8,149 nucleotides of DNA from DASVSE01 sp036399715 (lineage in GTDB: Bacteria > Bacteroidota > Rhodothermia > Rhodothermales > Rubricoccaceae), in assembly GCA_036399715.1 (NCBI GenBank), contig DASWMO010000128.1, forward strand, positions 1 through 8,149. Reading direction: 5' to 3'. Each line of letters begins with the position of its first letter. The stretch's first letter is position 1. Positions 1 to 5,780 of the stretch are shown here, piece by piece. The position numbers and the translations under genes are program-made. Below the pieces are notes generated by a model. The model ran no database searches. It saw nothing but the letters and a program-made list of their open reading frames with translations, and was not told the DNA's origin.

Positions 1-525
1 CCCGAGGAGGCCGTCGCGCCCGAGGACCGAGACTCGCCGATGTCCGCCACCGAAGTCGAGGGCGGAACAGACGTCGCCCTCCTGCCCGGTGACATCCTGA
101 GTGGGCTCGTCGAGGTCTACGCCTTCACGGGCGGCGCGCACGGCAACACGTTCTACATCCCGTTCACCTACGACCTGCGGGCGGGCACGGCGGTGGCGCT
201 GGGCGACGTCTTCCGCGACGGCACGCCGTGGGCGGACTCGCTCTCGGCGCACGCCGACCGCGTGCTCGTCGCCAAGGCGCGCGACATCGAAGACCCCGTC
301 TCGGTCGACGAGGCCCGCGCGACGCTCACCCCGGAGGGCTACACGCCTGAGGCGATGCAGCGGGCCACGTTCTCCCTCGGCGCGGACTCGCTCATGGTCC
401 ACTTCGCGCCCTACGAGGTCGCGTACTACGCCTTCGGGTCGTCGCGCGTGCCGGTCGCGTACACGGACCTCGCGGCGATGCTCCGTCCCGACGGCGCCGC
501 CGCACGACTCCGCGCCGGCCGCTAG
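1..525 (+). CDS. DUF3298 (RsiV/PdaC-like) domain protein, 3' part only
   Basis: The reading frame is open from the first base of the window, so the gene starts upstream and only its C-terminal 174 residues are seen. An ATG at 40 is internal to this frame and is probably not the true start. The visible part matches the C-terminal half of the DUF3298 fold: a GGAHGN turn (nt 133-150, preceded by AFT), then a strand ending in YDL, and near the end the block FAPYEVAYYAFGS followed by VPVAYTDLAAML. These two blocks are characteristic of DUF3298, found in RsiV-type anti-sigma factors, PdaC deacetylases and many envelope proteins of unknown role, often behind a DUF4163 domain. That N-terminal region is outside the window, so signal peptide, anchoring and exact function cannot be judged. 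Extracytoplasmic location is inferred from the family. The next plus-strand gene starts 27 nt downstream and may be co-transcribed. Confidence 0.85.
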   Translation, partial: PEEAVAPEDRDSPMSATEVEGGTDVALLPGDILSGLVEVYAFTGGAHGNTFYIPFTYDLRAGTAVALGDVFRDGTPWADSLSAHADRVLVAKARDIEDPVSVDEARATLTPEGYTPEAMQRATFSLGADSLMVHFAPYEVAYYAFGSSRVPVAYTDLAAMLRPDGAAARLRAGR

Positions 526-541
526 CTTCGCGGGACACCGC

Positions 542-545
542 AAGG
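542..545 (+). promoter_or_regulatory. weak possible ribosome binding site (AAGG)
   Basis: AAGG lies 7 nt before the ATG at 553 and supports that start over the in-frame ATG at 565. The match to a Shine-Dalgarno sequence is short and could be chance. The minus-strand genes in this window show no comparable motif. Confidence 0.3.
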
Positions 546-552
546 CGTTCTG

Positions 553-1005
553 ATGCCCGTCCCGATGCGCGCCGCGCTTCTCGCCCTCGCCCTCCCGCTC
601 GCGGCGTGCACGCAGACGGACGCCGTCTGCGCCGTTCCCAGCGTGGCAGCGTCCCCCGCCGCCCCCCCAGGCCGGCTAGGTCCGGCCCGCACGGCGCCCG
701 CCGCAGACCTGCCCGTCGGGCGTTGGGTCGCGGTCGACGTCGTCGGGGACGCCGAGGCGAGCCGCGACCTCGCCCGCGGGACGCTCGAAAAGGTTCTCGT
801 CGTCAACCCCGGCGGGCACGTCATCCTGCGCGGCGTGGACCGCGCGCGGAGCGCGGACCCGGTCTCGTTTACGGGCACGCTCGTCGGGCGCATCGTGCGG
901 TTCGCCGAGCTGCCGGGCGCGGCGACGCTCGTCCGAGAGGGCACGCGGCTCGTCCTTACCGACCCGTCGGGCCGGCGGACGCGCTTCGTCCGCGACGCGG
1001 AGTGA
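553..1005 (+). CDS. small predicted lipoprotein of unknown function
   Basis: This 150-residue protein begins with a lipoprotein signal: a short Arg-containing start (MPVPMR), a hydrophobic run rich in Ala/Leu, and the lipobox LAAC with Cys at residue 19. It should be lipidated and membrane-anchored. A Pro/Ala-rich linker follows (about residues 24-55), then a compact mainly beta domain beginning with GRWVAVDVVG and ending near RTRFVRDAE. The alternating strands and Gly turns (VNPGGHVILRG, FTGTLVGRIV, GTRLVLTDPSGRR) suggest a small beta-barrel or beta-sandwich, but I do not recognise the family. The ATG at 553 has a weak AAGG seven bases upstream; the ATG at 565 would leave a shorter but still workable signal peptide. 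Its last 50 nt overlap the end of the convergent GH13 gene. Its role is unknown; sitting next to a DUF3298 gene suggests an envelope function only loosely. Confidence 0.78.
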   Translation: MPVPMRAALLALALPLAACTQTDAVCAVPSVAASPAAPPGRLGPARTAPAADLPVGRWVAVDVVGDAEASRDLARGTLEKVLVVNPGGHVILRGVDRARSADPVSFTGTLVGRIVRFAELPGAATLVREGTRLVLTDPSGRRTRFVRDAE

Positions 1006-2653
1006 GGACGACGCCTTCGCCCGGGCGCAGCCTGATCTGGCCCGAGACGGCACCGGGCGCCTTGGCCCCCGCGTCGTGCGTGGACACGGCGACGGCCCAT
1101 GTGCCGCCGGGTAGGTCGGCTGCCGCCTCGGCATCGCCGAGGTTGAGCAGCACGACCGCGCGGCTCTCGTCGGCCGTGCCGGCGTCTGCCGTGCGCTCGT
1201 AGGAAAAAACCGCCTCGGGGACGTCGCGGAGCGTGTGGTACGCGCCCGAGTGAAGCGCGGGTGTCGCGCGGCGGAGCGCGAGCAGGCGGCGGTACAGCGC
1301 GAGCAGCGAGCCCGGGTCGGCGAGCTGCGCGGCCACGTTGAGCGTCTCATGACCCGCGTGAAGTGGTAGCCAGAGTGCGTCGGGCGGCGCTTCCGAGAAG
1401 CCGGCCGAGGGCGAGGCGTCCCACGCCATCGGGGTCCGGCCCGAGTCGCGCCCCGTGCCGGGCACGCGCAGGCCCGCCGGGTCGCGGATGCGGTCCGGCG
1501 GGACGTCCACGTCGGGTGTGCCGATCTCGTCGCCGGCGTAGAGCGTCGGTGTGCCGCGGAGGGTGAGCAGGAGCACGGCGGCGAGGCGCGCGCCGGCTGG
1601 CCCGACGCGGGCGACGAGGCGGCGCTCGTCGTGGCTGCCGAGGACGTAGCTCGGCCACGCGTGCCCCGGCACCGCCGCCTCGATGGCCTCGACGTGGGCG
1701 CGGAGGCCGCGGGCGGTCCACGGCGCCGCGAGGAGGCCGAAGTTCAGCGGCAGGTGCAGTTCGGGCGCCTCGGGCGTCCCGAAGGTCGTCCCCCACGCGG
1801 GAAGGTCGCGCGCGAGGTGGATCTCGCCGAAGAGCGCCCGCTCGGGGCGCGCGCCGGACGGATCGGGGTGCGTGTCGACGAGGCGGCGGAACGTCTGGAA
1901 GTAGCCGTGGGCGTCCGGGTGGAAGCGGTCGTGGAGGTGCTGCTGGCGCTCGTAGTCCGTGACGGGCTTGTGACCCGCGTCGGGGGCGGGCTCGGGCGGG
2001 TTATCGCGGAAGAGCGGGTCCTTGGCGATGTGGACGGCCGTGTCGATGCGGAAGCCGTCGACGCCACTGTCCATCCAGAAGCGGAGCGTGGCGAGGAGGG
2101 CGTCGCGGAGGCCGGCGTCGCGCCAGTTGGTGTCCGGCTGCTCCTTCAGAAACGAGTGGAGGTAAAACTGCGCGGTCGCGGCGTCCCACGTCCACGCCGG
2201 GCCGCCGAAGGCCGAGAGCCAGTTGTTCGGCGGACCGCCATCGGGGGCTGCGTCGCGCCAGACGAACCAGTCGCGGCGCAGGCTCTCTCGCGAGGCGCGG
2301 CTCTCGCGAAACCACGGGTGCTGGTCCGACGCGTGGTTCGGGACCCAGTCCACGACGACGCGCAGGCCGAGGCCGTGGGCGCGGACGACGAGCCGGTCGA
2401 AGGCGGCGAGGTCGCCGCAGAGCGGGTCGACGTCGCAGTAGTCGGCCACGTCGTAGCCGCCGTCTGCCTGGGGCGACGGGTAGAACGGGCTGATCCAGAT
2501 GGCGTCCGCGCCGAGCGCGGCGACATAGCCGAGACGCGACGTGATGCCGTCGAGGTCGCCCGAGCCGTCGCCGTCGGAGTCCTGGAAGGAGCGCGGGTAG
2601 ACGTGGTAGAGCACGCCCGTCTGCCACCACGGCCGGGCAGACGGGGCGAGCAT
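956..2653 (-). CDS. GH13 alpha-glucosidase / oligo-1,6-glucosidase-type enzyme
   Basis: A complete 565-residue cytoplasmic glycoside hydrolase of family GH13; there is no signal peptide and the fold starts almost at once (WWQTGVLYHVYPRSFQDS). Visible motifs in order: a Ca-binding-type loop with D25, D27, D29 and D33; region I DWVPNH (102-107); domain B with QPDTNW (172-177), the QPDLN-type signature of the oligo-1,6-glucosidase group; region II GFRIDT with nucleophile D204; region III FGEIHL with acid/base E277; region IV GSHD with transition-state Asp D342; then LRGTPTLYAGDEIG and GRDSGRTPMAWD. A C-terminal beta domain covers about 480-552. All three catalytic acids are present. T205 after the nucleophile is the residue linked in this group to alpha-1,4 preference (Val in alpha-1,6-specific enzymes), so a maltase-like activity is inferred. 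Region IV has Ser where Asn is usual (NHD). The start lies 4 nt after the stop of the exported protein gene, so it is probably translated from the same message. Exact subfamily and substrate are uncertain. Confidence 0.95.
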   Translation of the reverse strand: MLAPSARPWWQTGVLYHVYPRSFQDSDGDGSGDLDGITSRLGYVAALGADAIWISPFYPSPQADGGYDVADYCDVDPLCGDLAAFDRLVVRAHGLGLRVVVDWVPNHASDQHPWFRESRASRESLRRDWFVWRDAAPDGGPPNNWLSAFGGPAWTWDAATAQFYLHSFLKEQPDTNWRDAGLRDALLATLRFWMDSGVDGFRIDTAVHIAKDPLFRDNPPEPAPDAGHKPVTDYERQQHLHDRFHPDAHGYFQTFRRLVDTHPDPSGARPERALFGEIHLARDLPAWGTTFGTPEAPELHLPLNFGLLAAPWTARGLRAHVEAIEAAVPGHAWPSYVLGSHDERRLVARVGPAGARLAAVLLLTLRGTPTLYAGDEIGTPDVDVPPDRIRDPAGLRVPGTGRDSGRTPMAWDASPSAGFSEAPPDALWLPLHAGHETLNVAAQLADPGSLLALYRRLLALRRATPALHSGAYHTLRDVPEAVFSYERTADAGTADESRAVVLLNLGDAEAAADLPGGTWAVAVSTHDAGAKAPGAVSGQIRLRPGEGVVLTPRRGRSASAGPTGR

Positions 2654-2657
2654 CGCG

Positions 2658-5600
2658 CTACCGGACGACGAGGACGCGGCGTGCTGCTACGCCGGCGTCG
2701 CCGGCGAGGCGGACGACGTAGACGCCCGCAGCGAGGTCGCGGCCGGCGTCCCACGACAGCGTGTGCGCGCCGGCGGGGAGCACGCCGTCGTGGAGCGTCG
2801 CGACGGTCCGCCCGAGCGCGTCGACGACGGTCACGGTCACCCGCGCCTCGCGGTCGAGCGCGAGTGGGACCGTGACGGCGCCGCGGGCAGGGTTCGGGAA
2901 CGGCTGCCCGAGGCCTGCCGCGGCGCCCGGGGTGCCCTCTGTCGCCGTCTGGTACAGCCCGCCGACCTCGGCGGCCGTCAGGGCGACGTTGTAGACGCGG
3001 ACGTCGTCGATCGTGCCGGGGAAGTTGTAGCCCGCGTCCGACGGGAGCATCTGGCCGATCAGGAGTGGCAGGTCGGTCGAGCGGATCGCGCCCGTCTGCG
3101 CGACGTCCGAGGCGAGCACGCCGTTGACGTAGAGGCGCATCCGGGCCCCGTCGTAGGTCCCGACGAGGTGCGTGAACACGTTCGCCGCGACCGGCGCGGG
3201 CGCGTCGAGGTCGGTGATCCGTGCGGTCGTGTTGACGGTCCAGCGGGGATTGCCTCCCGGCGTGAGAGAGATCTTCCACCGGTTCTGCCAGGACCCATGC
3301 GAGACGACGAACATCTCCCGGGCGGGCAGGGCGCTCGGGTTGATCCAGACGCTGATCGAGACGCGGTCGGTCGGGGTGAGCGCGGGCGTCGCCGGGACCG
3401 TCACGACGTCGTCGACGCCGTCGAAGACGAGCGCGTGGGCGGGCAGGCCGTCGCGGCCGGGCGCGGGCTGCGCGCCGGACACCGTTCCATCGTGGTTGAA
3501 GACCGTCGCGTCGTCCGCGTTGCCGTTCAGGTTCAGGTCCAGGATGAGGCTCCCGACGACGAACGACAGGCTGCCCGTCGCCGAGGCGCCGGAGGGGTCG
3601 GTCGCCGTGCACGTCGCCGTGACGCTGCCGGGAGTTGCGGGGGCCGTGTAGGTCGTCATCGCGCCCGGGCCCGAGACGGAGCCGGCGGTCACGGACCACG
3701 TGTACGCGAGCGGGTCGGCGTCGGGGTCGGTCGCGGCGCACGTCAGCGTGGCCGTCCCGTCCGGGTCCACGGAGGCGGGAGTAGCCCCAACCGTCACGCC
3801 TGTCGGCGCCTGGTTGACGACGACGCTCAGACGGAGCGTCGCCGTGCCGGTCCGCGATCCGTCGCTCGTCGTGCACGTGATGTCGGCGTCGCCGATGTCG
3901 GGAGAGGACCACGTGGCGGTCCGGCCGTCGGGCGCGAGCGTCCCGCGCGAGGCGGTCCAGGTCACGGCCGGGTCGGCCGTCTCGGCGTCGTCGGGCGTGC
4001 AGTAGAGCGTCGCCGTCTGGTTGCGCGCGAGCGTCGTGTCGGTCGCGACCAGGGCGCGGACGCGCGGCGGGAGGTTGCCGGCCGTGCCGTCGCGGTAGTC
4101 GATTACGGTCCCGTTGACCATGCGCCGGCCGTCAACGGAGGTCTCCGTTCCGCCGGCCGTCGGGAAGACGAGGACGCGGGCAGCGTCGGGCGGGATCGTC
4201 ACGGCCGGACGGCCCGAGACCCCGCGCGCGATGAACGCGTTGGCGACGGCGTCGTAGACATCGTACGTCCCGAACGTGAGCGGGACCGTGACCGTCTGGG
4301 CCGTCGCGTACGGGTTGTAGACGAGGAACGACTGGTACGAGGGCGTCCGGTAGACGTCGGTCTTGCGGAGGTCGAGCCGGAGGACGCCGCGGACCTCGGT
4401 CGAGTCCACGACGGCGGCGAGGTAGCCGACGCTGGACGACCCGTAGAGCCCGAAGTTGGTCGGGGCGAAGTTGTCGCCGGTCGCGTAGGGGCTGCGCGGG
4501 ACGCCCTGCGCGTCGTTTCGCGTGCCGCGGAGGGCCTCATAGGCGACGAGCCCGCGCGGGTCGTTGGGGTACGCCCACGCCTCGCCGTCCTGATTCTCGG
4601 CGGGCAGCTCGGTGCTGTAGAACAGGCGCGACGCGCTGGCGAGGTTGACCATCCACCGCCCGATGGCGCGGGCGTAGCGGTCGTCGTACCGGGCGACGGG
4701 GACGAGGGCGGCGGCCTGCTGGTAGCCGTTGAGCGCGAAGGCGTAGCCATTCCCGTCGACCTCGCCGACGAGGCCGTCGAGCGAGCGGCCGCCCCGGTTG
4801 ATGCCGGAGAGCGTGCCCCACCCGCGGATCGGGCCGCGGTCGAAGGACCACGCGAGCATCTTGCCGACGTCGAAGGTCGCGCCGACCTCGGCGTTCATGC
4901 GGGCCGCCGCGAGCGTCCCGTAGGGGAGTTGGAGCTCGTACGACGGGTTGTTGACCTGGCGTTCGAGGGCTTCGAGGGCCTGCTCGGCCCCGATCCGGTA
5001 CCGCTCCTGGCCGGTCTCGCGGTAGGCGCTGTAGAGGATCCACGCGATGGCCCCGGCCGCCTCGGGCTCGTTGGCGCTCCCCGAGACGAGCGGCGTCTGG
5101 GTCGAGAGCGAGAACGCGCGGTAGTTGATGTTCGGGAGCGCCCACGGCGTTGCCCGCCCGCCGAGCGCGTTCACGGCGCGGAGCCACTGGTTCGCGACGA
5201 GCGGAAACTGCTCATTGAAGTGGCCCGTGCCGGGGTACTGCGCCCGGAGCTGGTAGAAGAAGACGTTGGGCATCGTGTCGTACCACCAGTCGCCCCCGCT
5301 CCGGGCCTGCGGGCCGTTGAGGTACACATTCTCCTCGGGGCGCCGGTTGAACCACTCCTCAGCGCGGAGCACCCAGTCGGTCCCGAACTGGGTCCGCTTG
5401 TTGGCCCCGGCCCATGTGGCGCCGACGAGCGCGGGGAGCCCGTTGATGGACTCGCCCGGGATTTCATTCCCGCTCCCGACGTAGCTCTCGATCCCGAACC
5501 CGCCCTGCCCGGGGTAGTTGACCGTCCCGCTGTATGTCCGCGCGAGCGGGAAATAGGTCCCCGTCCGCGTCACGTCGAACACGAGCGAGTCGTAGCCGGC

Positions 5601-5753
5601 GGCCACGCGGTCCCAGTCGCGGAGGCGGTAGTCGGCCGGGAGGGCCGGCATCGCCTCGATGCGCGGGATGGACACCTGCTGCGCGCGCGCGGCGGGCGCG
5701 AGCACGGCGGGCGCGACGGCTGCGAGGAGGACGAGGGGCAGGAAAGCGCGCAT
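2658..5753 (-). CDS. exported multidomain protein: alpha/alpha-toroid-like region, Ig-like modules, LamG jellyroll, T9SS-type C-terminal domain
   Basis: A 1031-residue secreted protein. Residues 1-24 form a signal peptide (hydrophobic core, then ARA before Q25). Residues about 25-460 look like an (alpha/alpha)-barrel of the six-hairpin glycosidase type: Trp/Tyr-rich stretches (GGDWWYDTMPNVFFYQLRAQ at 153-172, ANQWLRAV), helical repeats (AIAWILYSAYRETGQERY), and conserved-looking acidic motifs (D155, D159, E229, E231, E386, D389, E391). I cannot place this region in a named GH or PL family, so catalysis is unproven. A beta segment (about 470-535) follows, then two Ig/PKD-like modules (about 560-645 and 650-735), each with a Cys pair, a LamG-like domain (about 737-935, strands such as ALVFDGVDDVVTVP, VSISVWINPS, MRLYVNGVLASD, GTIDDVRVYNVALTAAEV), and a C-terminal sorting-type domain (948-1031, PFPNPARGAV to RRVLVVR). 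The layout fits a surface-attached or released glycan-binding or glycan-degrading protein. It sits between a GH130 and a GH13 gene in the same operon. Confidence 0.88.
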   Translation of the reverse strand: MRAFLPLVLLAAVAPAVLAPAARAQQVSIPRIEAMPALPADYRLRDWDRVAAGYDSLVFDVTRTGTYFPLARTYSGTVNYPGQGGFGIESYVGSGNEIPGESINGLPALVGATWAGANKRTQFGTDWVLRAEEWFNRRPEENVYLNGPQARSGGDWWYDTMPNVFFYQLRAQYPGTGHFNEQFPLVANQWLRAVNALGGRATPWALPNINYRAFSLSTQTPLVSGSANEPEAAGAIAWILYSAYRETGQERYRIGAEQALEALERQVNNPSYELQLPYGTLAAARMNAEVGATFDVGKMLAWSFDRGPIRGWGTLSGINRGGRSLDGLVGEVDGNGYAFALNGYQQAAALVPVARYDDRYARAIGRWMVNLASASRLFYSTELPAENQDGEAWAYPNDPRGLVAYEALRGTRNDAQGVPRSPYATGDNFAPTNFGLYGSSSVGYLAAVVDSTEVRGVLRLDLRKTDVYRTPSYQSFLVYNPYATAQTVTVPLTFGTYDVYDAVANAFIARGVSGRPAVTIPPDAARVLVFPTAGGTETSVDGRRMVNGTVIDYRDGTAGNLPPRVRALVATDTTLARNQTATLYCTPDDAETADPAVTWTASRGTLAPDGRTATWSSPDIGDADITCTTSDGSRTGTATLRLSVVVNQAPTGVTVGATPASVDPDGTATLTCAATDPDADPLAYTWSVTAGSVSGPGAMTTYTAPATPGSVTATCTATDPSGASATGSLSFVVGSLILDLNLNGNADDATVFNHDGTVSGAQPAPGRDGLPAHALVFDGVDDVVTVPATPALTPTDRVSISVWINPSALPAREMFVVSHGSWQNRWKISLTPGGNPRWTVNTTARITDLDAPAPVAANVFTHLVGTYDGARMRLYVNGVLASDVAQTGAIRSTDLPLLIGQMLPSDAGYNFPGTIDDVRVYNVALTAAEVGGLYQTATEGTPGAAAGLGQPFPNPARGAVTVPLALDREARVTVTVVDALGRTVATLHDGVLPAGAHTLSWDAGRDLAAGVYVVRLAGDAGVAARRVLVVR
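2661..2912 (-). other. C-terminal T9SS-type sorting domain
   Basis: The final 84 residues of the exported protein show the usual order of a type A C-terminal domain: PNPARG, strands with alternating hydrophobic residues (VTVPLAL, RVTVTVVDALGR), a Gly turn (LPAGAHTLSWDA), then LAAGVYVVRL and a basic-hydrophobic tail ending RRVLVVR. In Bacteroidota and Rhodothermota this domain directs secretion across the outer membrane by the type IX system and is normally cleaved. The assignment is from pattern recognition only. Confidence 0.82.
2949..3545 (-). other. LamG-like jellyroll (concanavalin-type) domain
   Basis: Residues about 737-935 of the exported protein. The domain opens with LDLNLNGNADDATVFNHDG and contains FDGVDDVVTVP, ISVWINPS, THLVGTYDGARMRLYVNG and FPGTIDDVRVYNVALTAAE. 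These match the LamG_3-type jellyroll found in many secreted bacterial proteins, where it usually binds glycans or other ligands. The ligand cannot be predicted. Confidence 0.85.
3549..4076 (-). other. two consecutive Ig/PKD-like beta-sandwich modules
   Basis: Residues about 560-735 of the exported protein hold two similar modules, each starting after a Pro (NLPPRVRALV; NQAPTGVTVG), each with two cysteines (C585 and C627; C672 and C715) in matching strands and the pattern ATLxC...VTWT/YTWS...ATxxC. They are probably spacers or ligand-binding modules. The Cys pairs could form disulfides in an oxidising extracytoplasmic setting. Confidence 0.7.
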
Positions 5754-5780
5754 CGGGCGGGGAATCAGAAGGCGACGTAC

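Noticed and set aside
40..42. ATG at 40 as the true start of the first gene
   Set aside because: The frame is open to the window edge, the DUF3298 fold would be missing its first strands, and no signal peptide follows this ATG.
662..668. Run of seven C in the lipoprotein linker, considered as a phase-variation tract (another C7 lies near 6468 in the GH130 gene)
   Set aside because: Seven is short for slipped-strand switching and expected in this composition; both frames continue intact through the runs.
1018..1027. Perfect 10-bp palindrome CGCCCGGGCG near the convergent gene ends, considered as a terminator
   Set aside because: It has no loop and no T-run, lies inside the GH13 coding region, and such GC palindromes are common by chance at this base composition.
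522..1350. Minus-strand open frames opposite the lipoprotein gene and beyond
   Set aside because: Arg/Ala/Pro-rich translations without domains; the plus-strand frame has a lipobox and sensible strand pattern.
1631..2875. Long open frame of 414 codons on the plus strand, antisense to the GH13 gene and the start of its neighbour
   Set aside because: The translation has no recognisable domain and is dominated by Arg, Gly, Val and Ala. It mirrors the GH13 coding strand, as expected when stop codons are rare at high GC.
2146..3912. Open frame of 588 codons on the minus strand overlapping the GH13 and LamG regions
   Set aside because: It is low in complexity, Arg-rich and crosses two well-supported genes in another frame. 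Nothing indicates a real protein.
5754..5780. 27-nt gap between GH130 and exported-protein genes, considered for a promoter or Shine-Dalgarno site
   Set aside because: It is too short for an independent promoter with leader, and no purine-rich motif or TAnnTTTG-like element is visible in it.
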